Source: Cellulophaga fucicola
Lineage (GTDB): Bacteria; Bacteroidota; Bacteroidia; Flavobacteriales; Flavobacteriaceae
NCBI RefSeq assembly: GCF_900119145.1
Contig: NZ_FPIY01000001.1
Location: 372,001-436,000 of the forward strand
Direction: 5' to 3'
Length of the DNA stretch: 64,000 nucleotides
Below the pieces are notes generated by a model. That model made no database searches, was not told where the DNA came from, and worked only from the letters and a program-made list of their open reading frames with translations. The position numbers and the translations under genes are program-made. Positions 16,460 to 23,869 of this stretch are shown here, piece by piece; positions within the stretch are counted from its first letter, which is position 1; each line of letters begins with the position of its first letter.

Positions 16460-16783
16460 CTAATTGATAAAAGTGAACCATTTTTGAGAAGCTTTTCCTA
16501 TAAATGGAATTTCTTGTTTTTTGTTATTTAACATACCAATAAACCCATAGGTCCAAAGTACTATGTATGATATATATAACCCCATAGAGGCATACATATT
16601 AAGCCATTGACTAATGAATAGTGCAAAACCTAAAAAAAACAAGTTTAGACCAAAGTTTTGTCTAATATGAAAACGAGCAAATTCGTGCTTATCGTCCATA
16701 TTCATCGTAATAGCAATTAAAGTACCAACACCAGTAAGGTAAGATACAATTGCAGTCGTTTTTCCTTTAGGATTTACACTCAT
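16460..16783 (-). CDS. DUF4870/Tic20-like small membrane protein
   Basis: The ATG at 16783 is preferred (107 aa, MSVNPKGKTTAIVSYLTGVG); the ATG at 16816 would add an unrelated 11-residue leader. The protein has three to four short membrane helices, and the motif DKHEFARFHIRQNFGLNLFF matches the conserved (F)xxFHxxQ signature of DUF4870/Tic20-like proteins. Function is not established. It is co-directional and practically contiguous with the downstream esterase gene. Confidence 0.78.
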   Translation of the reverse strand: MSVNPKGKTTAIVSYLTGVGTLIAITMNMDDKHEFARFHIRQNFGLNLFFLGFALFISQWLNMYASMGLYISYIVLWTYGFIGMLNNKKQEIPFIGKASQKWFTFIN

Positions 16784-16818
16784 TTTATTTTTTTGTGCAA
16801 GGTAAAAATTTTGCAAAA

Positions 16819-16847
16819 AAAAAGAGGTCTAATTAAGACCTCTTTTT
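16819..16847. terminator. Hairpin terminator
   Basis: AAAAAGAGGTCT (16819-16830), 5-nt loop, AGACCTCTTTTT (16836-16847). It terminates the minus-strand gene ending at 16875 before the next minus-strand pair. Confidence 0.85.
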
Positions 16848-16874
16848 AATTTTTATTTTATATTTTAAAACATA

Positions 16875-17294
16875 TTAAAAGAATAATATATGTGTAACTA
16901 TTTGCCAAATACCTAAAGCAATAGCAGCCATACCTAATTTACCTTGTAAAGGTCTTAGTTTAGCTAATAAAACTTCTCCTTTTGCTTTTGCTTCTTCATT
17001 TTTAGCTAACAAATGCTTGTTTATCATTCCGTAACCTAAAATAAAACCTAATGCAGCTAAAAGCACATTTACAGCTAAAAAAGTAATCCAGTAAATAGGG
17101 AAAGTTGTTAACCATCCGATGTTTAATACAGATGATATAATACCCCAAACTCCCCAAAAACAAAATACTAAACCAATCCATCCTTGGTAAGGTGTAATCT
17201 TGTCTAAAAGTTCTTGTGCGTTAGGTTTTTTTGATAATAGTAACGATGGTGCTGCTAAAATACCTAATAGTATTAGCGTAATTCCAAAAATCAT
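16875..17294 (-). CDS. Small membrane protein with an internal duplication
   Basis: This 139-aa protein has four predicted membrane helices. Two segments align with each other: about residues 28-56 ([20 protein letters not shown]...) and about 107-135 ([20 protein letters not shown]...). In each, a loop x-LL-x-K-[IL]-x-P-x-QG precedes a helix ending GIW/GVWG. This suggests that two 2-helix units arose by duplication. I know no function. It is a single gene between two terminator-delimited units. Confidence 0.7.
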   Translation of the reverse strand: MIFGITLILLGILAAPSLLLSKKPNAQELLDKITPYQGWIGLVFCFWGVWGIISSVLNIGWLTTFPIYWITFLAVNVLLAALGFILGYGMINKHLLAKNEEAKAKGEVLLAKLRPLQGKLGMAAIALGIWQIVTHILFF

Positions 17295-17362
17295 AGTTTT
17301 ATTTATTAGTTGTTAAAAAAGTTGACTAACGTTTAGCCATTAGTTTAACGCAGCTGTATGTA

Positions 17363-18619
17363 TTATAGTATATCTAATTTTGTGTTATTTATGATACCAA
17401 ATACCTGTCCTTTTAACTTCTCTTCAAAAAACATACAGTTTTTAGCGGTACTTGTGCTTGTTTGCTTTGTAACATAGTGCAGTGTATCATTGTCAAACAA
17501 CGTAAAACAAGCTGTATTTCCTTCTTTAATTTCTGGAGTTTGTAAACCATATCTTTCTCTCCCTTTACTTAATATTTCTACAGCAGTTTCTGTATCAAAA
17601 ATAGAATTTAGAATTCCAAAAGAGGACTCTAGACCAGTGGTGCCATAAGCAGCATTGTCAAACTCAACTTTTTTCTGTTCAATATCTAAGGGAGCGTGAT
17701 CTGTAGTTACAAAATCTATTGTTCCGTTTTTAACACCTTTTACAAGTGCAGTAACATCTTTTTTGGTCCTTAGCGGAGGTAATACTTTGTATACAGTATC
17801 AAAATCTTCTAATTTTTCATCTGTATATAATAGGTTGTGTATAGCAACACTACAACTAACATCTAAGCCCTTCTTTTTAGCTTCTGCAATTAGTTTTACT
17901 GCACCAGCTGTAGAAACAGTTGGTATGTGTAGTTTGCCTCCAGTATATTCTAAAATAAATAAGTCTCTTGCTATTTGTAATTCTTCAGCTAGAGCGGGTA
18001 TTCCTTTTAAACCTAAACCTGTAGATACAGCACCTTCATTTACAATGCCTTTTCCGGCAATTTTGGTATCCATCGGAAAAGAATAAATTAAAGCATTAAA
18101 ATTTTGAGCGTATTGTAATGCTATTTTTAAAAGGTTAGAGTTGCTTGTAGGTTTTTTATAATCTGAAAATCCTACTGCACCAGCGTTTTTCATATCATAT
18201 AACTCAGCTAAATCTACTGTTTCGCTATTAACCGTTAACGCTCCTAGTGGGTGTAAATTTGTTATTTGCTCTTTAGCTTTGTCTTTAATAAATGCAATAG
18301 TAGAGCTAGTGTAAGGTATAGGGTTGGTATTGGTGTTTAAAATAATATCTGTAAAACCTCCTTTAGCGGCAGTTTTTAAACCGTTTGCAATAGTTTCTCT
18401 TTCTTCAAAACCAGGCTCACCAAAAGAAACACTAGTATCTAACCAACCTATAGAAATACAAAGATTTTTTTTAGATATAACTTTAGTTTCTTTTTCTGGA
18501 GTTATAGCATCTGCAATTTTAGTTATAATACCATCTTTTATTAAAATATCTTTTGTTTTAAGATGGATATCTTTGTTGTTACTATTATAGACTTTGGCAG
18601 ATTTTATTAATATATTCAT
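17363..18619 (-). CDS. Dihydroorotase-like amidohydrolase, probably without catalytic activity
   Basis: The 418-aa length and fold pattern match class I dihydroorotase (PyrC), which closes carbamoyl-aspartate to dihydroorotate. The family's metal-binding motif DxHxHxREPG reads DTSVSFGEPG at 61-70, so both histidines and the arginine are lost. The later HxxHxS ligand reads HIPTVS (His to Thr at 234) and the PHH motif reads AIHN, whereas the TTDHAP aspartate (Asp307) remains. This is the pattern of a non-catalytic paralogue (like PyrX-type partners); a true PyrC should exist elsewhere. It overlaps the upstream BatA-domain gene by 4 bp, so the two are co-translated. Confidence 0.82.
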   Translation of the reverse strand: MNILIKSAKVYNSNNKDIHLKTKDILIKDGIITKIADAITPEKETKVISKKNLCISIGWLDTSVSFGEPGFEERETIANGLKTAAKGGFTDIILNTNTNPIPYTSSTIAFIKDKAKEQITNLHPLGALTVNSETVDLAELYDMKNAGAVGFSDYKKPTSNSNLLKIALQYAQNFNALIYSFPMDTKIAGKGIVNEGAVSTGLGLKGIPALAEELQIARDLFILEYTGGKLHIPTVSTAGAVKLIAEAKKKGLDVSCSVAIHNLLYTDEKLEDFDTVYKVLPPLRTKKDVTALVKGVKNGTIDFVTTDHAPLDIEQKKVEFDNAAYGTTGLESSFGILNSIFDTETAVEILSKGRERYGLQTPEIKEGNTACFTLFDNDTLHYVTKQTSTSTAKNCMFFEEKLKGQVFGIINNTKLDIL

Positions 18620-20538
18620 TTAAGATATTTTTGAATAAGAACTTCTAATACTAAGAAAAACAAAGCAAAAATAGCAAACCATTTCCAAAGCTCAGACACC
18701 TTTTGGTTATTTTCTAAATCTCTAAATAACTGACTTATGCTATTATTTTGTTTAAGCTTAGCAATAGAATTACTATTTATATACGTAAGATTACTCTCTT
18801 TTCTGTCGTAATTAAAACTAAGTGCACCTAATTTTAAATCTCCTTTTTTTATAGTGTAAATACCATCTTTATCAGGATTATTTGTAAAACTAAGTGTAGT
18901 CTTAGTTGTAAAAGATTGTTGCAGAGGTATAAACTCTTTACCGTTTTTTTCAATTTTTAAAATAAGATCTTTGTCTAAACTTGTCGCAATATCTATTTTA
19001 GAAGATGTTCCAAGTATTGTATATAATTTAGGAATGCTAAAGCTGTTATACCCCATATTATACAGCGTAGGCACAATTAAAGGTGAACCTTTAAAATTAG
19101 AATTTTCTTTTAGTAAGCTAGATGTAAATAAGTAGATACCATTAGCTCCAAGTAAAAACGGAGTGTTATCCTGGTAACTTAATAGGCTAGGTGCAGTGCT
19201 TTTTATTTTGAAATAGCTGTTTACAGTTGGATACTGAAAATTAGTTACTCTTTTTTGAAAAACATTTTGATACAACGGATGAGAAAAATTAATGCTTGTA
19301 ACTTTATTTTCTCGTTGAATAAAGCCCTTTATACTCGTTGAAAAGTAATTAGATAAAAGAGAATTATAACTGTTAATATTAATATCCTTAGACGGAATAA
19401 TAACTAAGCTGCCACCATTGTTTGCAAATGAGATTAAAGCATTTTTTAGTGATTCTGGAATTGAATTAATTTCGTTTAGAACAATTAAACTTTGGTCGTT
19501 TATACTACTGTAGTTTACTTGGTTTAATTTAGTGCTTGTTGTTACAAACTCGTCTTCAGTAAAAATTCGGTTTATAAAAGTATTATCTGCATTAGATATA
19601 GTAAGCACCTTTATTTTTTCTCTTTTGTTGATGTTAAAAAAGAAGTTGTTATCGTACTTTAAACCAGCATCAACTAATTCAATTTTGCCATTAATTGCAC
19701 TGTTTTTTGGTAGTGTAAAATAAACTAAAGCTGACTTTGTACCATTAAAATTAGCAGAAGTTTTGGCTATTAAAGTATCGTTATTATATAATGCTACGGG
19801 GGTGTTTTCTGCAATATTGTTTGCAGATAATTTAGCACTAAGTTCTATATTGGTAGCATCGGTCTTAGAAATATAAACACTATCTATACTGGTATTTGTA
19901 AATGTATCTGGAGATAGCTTTACAAAATGTAGATTAGTAGTTTTTAGTGTGTCTATCGTTGTAGTTTCAGTTCTTTGCTGAAAATCGGAAAGAACAATAA
20001 TATCTTTTATACTATTTTTAGAGGTACTAAAAAGTGTGTTTGCTTTTAATAAAACTTCATTTATGTTTAGTTGATTGCTACTATATTCTAAAGACAGTAA
20101 ATTATTTTGAATTTCTTTTAAGACAACATCTTTATATGTATCTGTATTAGTAAATAAGCTAAACTCTTTTTCTTTATCACTGTTTTTAATTACTTCTTGT
20201 ACTGCAGATTCTAAAAGACTAGTTCCGTTTTTTAATGCTTGCATACTAAAAGAGTTGTCTATATAAATTACAGTTTCTCTTTTTTTAAAGGCGTCTTTAT
20301 TAGTAAAATAAGGTTGAGCAAAAGCAATTATGATAGCAGTAAACAATAAGAGTCTAGTGCATAAAAGAAGCCATTTTTTTAAGTTTCGTGCTTTTTTAGA
20401 TTCAATTTTTACTTTCTGAAGCAACGCTACATTAGTAAAGGGAGTTTTTTTAAATCTACGGAGTTGAAAAAGATGAATAAATAGTGGAACCAATAGTAAA
20501 AATAAAGCCCAAAGAAGATCCGGATATTTAAACTGCAT
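18616..20538 (-). CDS. BatA-domain membrane protein with von Willebrand-like segment
   Basis: The protein is 640 aa. The N-terminal BatA domain has two membrane helices (about residues 6-24 and 58-78) separated by the basic loop FQLRRFKKTPFTNVALLQKV. A vWA-like region (ETVIYIDNSFSMQAL with the DxSxS metal site, then IIVLSDFQQR) follows. A long beta-rich periplasmic segment leads to a final helix near 620 and a short basic tail. Such proteins are widespread in Bacteroidota; the function is not settled and links to envelope stress are inferred from Bat proteins. The 4-bp overlap with the dihydroorotase-like gene is a conserved-looking pairing. Confidence 0.85.
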   Translation of the reverse strand: MQFKYPDLLWALFLLLVPLFIHLFQLRRFKKTPFTNVALLQKVKIESKKARNLKKWLLLCTRLLLFTAIIIAFAQPYFTNKDAFKKRETVIYIDNSFSMQALKNGTSLLESAVQEVIKNSDKEKEFSLFTNTDTYKDVVLKEIQNNLLSLEYSSNQLNINEVLLKANTLFSTSKNSIKDIIVLSDFQQRTETTTIDTLKTTNLHFVKLSPDTFTNTSIDSVYISKTDATNIELSAKLSANNIAENTPVALYNNDTLIAKTSANFNGTKSALVYFTLPKNSAINGKIELVDAGLKYDNNFFFNINKREKIKVLTISNADNTFINRIFTEDEFVTTSTKLNQVNYSSINDQSLIVLNEINSIPESLKNALISFANNGGSLVIIPSKDININSYNSLLSNYFSTSIKGFIQRENKVTSINFSHPLYQNVFQKRVTNFQYPTVNSYFKIKSTAPSLLSYQDNTPFLLGANGIYLFTSSLLKENSNFKGSPLIVPTLYNMGYNSFSIPKLYTILGTSSKIDIATSLDKDLILKIEKNGKEFIPLQQSFTTKTTLSFTNNPDKDGIYTIKKGDLKLGALSFNYDRKESNLTYINSNSIAKLKQNNSISQLFRDLENNQKVSELWKWFAIFALFFLVLEVLIQKYLK

Positions 20539-20591
20539 TCCTTAATTTAATTTTTCAAATATAAACAAATTGAAGTAAAGCGAATAGTACT

Positions 20592-21599
20592 TTAGCAAAA
20601 GAAAAAATAATCTTTTACAGTGTTAAGGTTTAAAGAATTAAGATATGTTTTTATGTTTACTTGTTCTTCTTGGTTGGCAACAGTAATAATTATTAGTGGG
20701 TTAGTCTGTTTTGCAACAGAAGAGAAGTGATGTAGTTTTTGATCATATATGTCTTTTCCTATTTTTTTATTGTTATTACATACCCAGTAAAACGGAATTT
20801 GTTTTGTTAGTAGTTTCTTGGCTATTTCTTTTCCTTTTTTTCCTGCGCCCCAAACAATTAATGTGTTATTTGCCTTGTGCTCTAACTCTAAGAAATAATC
20901 TAATTTTATATCTAAGAAATAATTTTGAGCATAATGCTCACTAGTTCTAGAGGTTCTTGTAGAATAGTCTCGCCATAAATGTAAAGTTGAATTGCAAGGA
21001 ATACATTTTAAATTATGTTTGTAGAACCTAAAAGCTAAATCATAATCTTCTGGATACCTATTGGGGTTAAAACCGTCAACTAGATCAAAATCTGATTTGT
21101 GTACCATCCAACAAGGAGAAGGAACAACGCATTCTTTATAAATTTCGGAATAATTACTGCCGTTTATGGTTAATTTGTTTAGCCATTCTTCATACATTTT
21201 ATAGCCATCGTTAACTCCATTTTCTGCAAAATATTTAACCTTACCAATTGCAATATGTTTTTGTCCGTTTTTTAAAAGCAAAGAGAGTAAAACTTCAATT
21301 TTATTAGGAGTCATAATATCATCAGAATCCATTCTGGTAATATAACTTCCGTTTGCTAATGTATAGGCAAATTGTAAAGCGCTAATAATACCTTTACCTG
21401 TATTTAATGTTGTTTTTATTCTGTTGTCTTTTGCAGCGTATGCGTGTAGTATAGAAGCACTATTATCTGTAGAATGGTCGTTTATGGCTATTATTTCCCA
21501 GTTTTTGTACGTCTGTAAAATTATAGAAGAGATACATTCATCTAAAAATTTTTCAACATTTTTAAACGGTATAAGAATACTAACTAAAGGGGTTTGCAT
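20592..21599 (-). CDS. GT2 glycosyltransferase fused to a C-terminal Rossmann-like domain
   Basis: This is a 335-aa protein. Residues 1-230 are a GT-A domain (VSILIPFKNVEKFLDEC, then DSDD at 91-94 as the nucleotide-sugar/metal site, then the acceptor-side RYPEDYDLAFRF). Residues 245-335 carry IVWGAGKKGKEIAKKL (glycine-rich dinucleotide-type loop at 251-256) followed by an alternating strand/helix pattern. The extra domain resembles those at the ends of some surface-polysaccharide enzymes. It probably adds a sugar to an envelope glycan. The gene starts 4 bp after the stop of the SGNH hydrolase gene, so they form one unit. Confidence 0.85.
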   Translation of the reverse strand: MQTPLVSILIPFKNVEKFLDECISSIILQTYKNWEIIAINDHSTDNSASILHAYAAKDNRIKTTLNTGKGIISALQFAYTLANGSYITRMDSDDIMTPNKIEVLLSLLLKNGQKHIAIGKVKYFAENGVNDGYKMYEEWLNKLTINGSNYSEIYKECVVPSPCWMVHKSDFDLVDGFNPNRYPEDYDLAFRFYKHNLKCIPCNSTLHLWRDYSTRTSRTSEHYAQNYFLDIKLDYFLELEHKANNTLIVWGAGKKGKEIAKKLLTKQIPFYWVCNNNKKIGKDIYDQKLHHFSSVAKQTNPLIIITVANQEEQVNIKTYLNSLNLNTVKDYFFFC

Positions 21600-21603
21600 T
21601 GTG

Positions 21604-22290
21604 TTATTTCTTTAACGCTTTGGCAATTGCCTCTTCTGCTAAAGGAGCCATAATCTGATAGCCTAATTTATTTGGATGAACACCATCTCCAGAATGCTTT
21701 TTTTGCAATCCGTTTTCTTTTGTAGCCATTACAGAAAAGTAATCTAGATATATAAAATTGTTTTCTTTGGCATATGTTTTAAGCATTGTATTTAATGCAG
21801 GTATTTTTGTGTTTGGATCTTTGTTAGGAGCCCAAGGATAGTCAAATGCAGGAAGTGTAGAAGAAATTACAACTTTAATATTGTGTTTGGCCGCTAACTC
21901 TGCCATACTCTTAATATTATCAGTGATTTCATTTAATGTAGTAGGGCCGGTGTTACCAGCAATATCATTAGTGCCAGCTAATATTACAACAACTTTAGGA
22001 TTAAGGTTTATTACATCTTGTCTAAAACGCAATAACATTTGTGGTGTAGTTTGTCCGCTTATACCACGATTTATGTATGGTTTATCTTTAAAGAAACTAG
22101 GCATAGCATTACTCCAACCTTCTGTAATAGAATTACCCATAAAAACAATTCTATTTTCGTTTTTTACAGGAGTACTTAAATTGGTATTAGCCTCTTTGTA
22201 TTTAGTTAAATTAGCCCAGTCTTGTGCTTGTGAGTTGCATGACATAAAAAAACAGAGAATTAAAGTACTATAAGTTATTACTTTTTTCAT
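21604..22290 (-). CDS. SGNH/GDSL-family lipoprotein hydrolase
   Basis: The 228-aa protein has a signal sequence with a possible lipobox (Cys18 in FFMSC). SGNH blocks are clear: FMGNSITEGW with nucleophile Ser54, the glycine block around NRGISGQT, GTNDI, and DGVHPN with the catalytic Asp/His. It is therefore a secreted or lipid-anchored esterase, perhaps acting on acetylated sugars. It is followed by the GT2 gene in the same unit, which supports a role in glycan modification. Confidence 0.88.
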   Translation of the reverse strand: MKKVITYSTLILCFFMSCNSQAQDWANLTKYKEANTNLSTPVKNENRIVFMGNSITEGWSNAMPSFFKDKPYINRGISGQTTPQMLLRFRQDVINLNPKVVVILAGTNDIAGNTGPTTLNEITDNIKSMAELAAKHNIKVVISSTLPAFDYPWAPNKDPNTKIPALNTMLKTYAKENNFIYLDYFSVMATKENGLQKKHSGDGVHPNKLGYQIMAPLAEEAIAKALKK

Positions 22291-22391
22291 CTTTTAATTT
22301 TAGTTAAAGACCGAAGGTAATTAAAAAATACATTACTATTAAAATGAAGCACAAGAAGTAGGCATTCTTATGCTTCAATTTAATAAAGTAT

Positions 22392-22835
22392 TTATATTTT
22401 TTTTATGTTCGCGTTTAAGCCTTCAACAATACCAATAATATTATTTATAGTCTCTGTAAAATGATGTTTAATTAAATCGTTTGGTATGCGTATAGTTGTA
22501 AACCCATTTTTAAAAGAATGCATTGCCTCTTCTAAATCGTTTATAGCTTGCTCATGGGTTAGCATATTGTATTCTGTATCTATTTCTATATTAAGTTTTA
22601 CTCTAGAAATAGCTATATCTATAGATTTTTTACCGTCCCACCATTCTAACATAGGGTTTAGGTTTCTTTCTTTTAGGCCATAATATAATTGTATAGCCTC
22701 TTTAGGTGTATTGTTTTTTAAGATTAATCTGTTTAATCTCACTTGATGCTTAGCACATAATTCAACACCAAATGCATCTATGGCATTTTTGTGGTCAATA
22801 TAGCTCAGCTCTTTCTTACATTCTAAACATATCAT
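22392..22835 (-). CDS. Zinc-ribbon protein with DUF559/Vsr-like nuclease-type domain
   Basis: The 147-aa protein begins with a CxxC (MICLECKKELSY) followed by Cys and His (GVELCAKHQ), a probable zinc-binding element. Residues 60-147 fit the restriction-endonuclease-like pattern of DUF559: a D strand (KKSIDIAIS), then KLNIEIDTEYN, then a helix NDLEEAMHSFKNGF and a strand TTIRIPNDLI, as in family members where the gene product reads D-x9-ExD...L..G..v.RipN. Catalytic competence is uncertain because the second acidic core is not fully standard. It is isolated and not next to known restriction-modification genes. Confidence 0.65.
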   Translation of the reverse strand: MICLECKKELSYIDHKNAIDAFGVELCAKHQVRLNRLILKNNTPKEAIQLYYGLKERNLNPMLEWWDGKKSIDIAISRVKLNIEIDTEYNMLTHEQAINDLEEAMHSFKNGFTTIRIPNDLIKHHFTETINNIIGIVEGLNANIKKI

Positions 22836-22900
22836 TAATAGTAGGTTTAATAAGGTTTGGGGTTATTATAACCGTACTTTTTTTAGTTTATTATTTACGT

Positions 22901-22945
22901 TTCGATGAAATACACACAACTTCTAAACTTTTAGATGAAATACAC
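22901..22945. repeat. Direct repeat TT[C/A]GATGAAATACAC, two copies 30 bp apart
   Basis: Copies at 22901-22915 and 22931-22945 differ at one base and have exactly 30-bp spacing. They lie about 160-200 bp upstream of the four-gene TonB operon and 65-110 bp upstream of the divergent DUF559-like gene. Each copy also contains an ATG that opens a tiny ORF; I regard these as incidental. Confidence 0.55.
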
Positions 22946-23000
22946 TTTTTGGGGCTAATTAGTTTGTAATTCTTTCAATACAATATACTTTTTTATTTTT

Positions 23001-23033
23001 TTTGTTAAAATTATATGAATATTTGTTAAAATT
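23001..23033 (+). promoter_or_regulatory. Direct repeat pair TTTGTTAAAATT with 21-bp period (activator-type site)
   Basis: The 12-bp sequence TTTGTTAAAATT occurs at 23001-23012 and identically at 23022-23033, with 9 bp between copies (two helical turns centre to centre). It ends 23 bp before the candidate -7 element, the position expected for a class II-type activator. The spacing equals that of LytTR-type paired direct repeats, although the sequence matches that consensus only partly (shared GTT). Confidence 0.6.
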
Positions 23034-23056
23034 TAATTAAATTATCCTGTAAAAGA

Positions 23057-23064
23057 TATATTTG
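23057..23064 (+). promoter_or_regulatory. Candidate -7 element (TATATTTG) of the TonB/DUF4249 operon
   Basis: An exact TAnnTTTG match 38 bp before the first ATG of the operon. No TTTG/TTG block sits at the usual 17-23 bp spacing, consistent with a promoter that depends on the direct-repeat activator site upstream. Confidence 0.5.
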
Positions 23065-23101
23065 AGTTAATAAATAACCTTACCAAACCTTTGTCTTTAA
23101 T

Positions 23102-23869
23102 ATGAACCAAAAATGCATAATGTACATAGTGTGTATTGCTATGTTTTGTATCTCTCCCTTTTTGTATAGTCAATTAGATTTTGAAAATGATTTTAGAAAT
23201 ACCAATGTTGACTTATATAGTTGGTTTGACAAAGAAGTTGGATTAGAAAAAACAGTTATCTATAACGGATTTTTAGATGATGGTGATGGTTATTTTGAAA
23301 AAGATAGATCGTTTGAAAATACAAATAGATATTACAAACAATTTGATTTTTTTGATGGAAGCATAGTATATGACAAACAATTATTTAATAATGTAAAAAT
23401 TAAATATGATGTTTTTGAAGATGAATTGCTTCTTAATTTGAAAAACAGTAATAATAATCTAATTACTATTCAACCAATAAATAATAAGGTAGACAGTTTT
23501 GTTTTAAACTCCCAATACTTTGTAAATATAGATAATTTAACTGTTGAGAAAGGGAATTATAAGGGTTATCTAAAATTATTATTAGATAATGAAAATTTTC
23601 AATTGTATAAAAAACATCTAAAAAGTAGAATAGAAAAAAGGTCTAGTAACAAATTATTATATCAGTTTTCAGACAGAGAATATAATTTATTACATTATAA
23701 AAAAAGTTTAATAAAGATTAAAAATATTAGAAATCTAAATAAAATTTTTCCCGAGTATAAATCTGTTATTAGAGAATATTCAGTTAAGGACAAAAGAAGT
23801 GATTCTAATATTATAGATTTATTAAAAAAAATAAATTTATTAATGAATAAAAAGGCTAAAGCGTTATAA
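23102..23869 (+). CDS. Secreted protein of unknown function, first gene of the TonB/DUF4249 operon
   Basis: This 255-aa protein has a signal peptide (about residues 1-23, cut near FLYSQ). The rest is rich in Asn, Lys, Asp, Phe and Tyr. No recognised domain is seen; an N-terminal part of strand-like segments (FENDFRNTNVDLYSW, FFDGSIVYDKQLFNNVKIKYDVF) is followed by a basic helical C-terminus. The start of the next gene directly follows its stop codon (TAA then ATG), so the two are certainly co-transcribed. Periplasmic or surface location is inferred from the signal peptide only. Confidence 0.75.
   Translation: MNQKCIMYIVCIAMFCISPFLYSQLDFENDFRNTNVDLYSWFDKEVGLEKTVIYNGFLDDGDGYFEKDRSFENTNRYYKQFDFFDGSIVYDKQLFNNVKIKYDVFEDELLLNLKNSNNNLITIQPINNKVDSFVLNSQYFVNIDNLTVEKGNYKGYLKLLLDNENFQLYKKHLKSRIEKRSSNKLLYQFSDREYNLLHYKKSLIKIKNIRNLNKIFPEYKSVIREYSVKDKRSDSNIIDLLKKINLLMNKKAKAL

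Noticed and set aside
22905..22958. Two tiny tandem ORFs (10 and 8 codons including stops) inside the repeats.
   Set aside because: Their sequence is explained by the direct repeat and they are too short to score as coding; listed only in the repeat finding.
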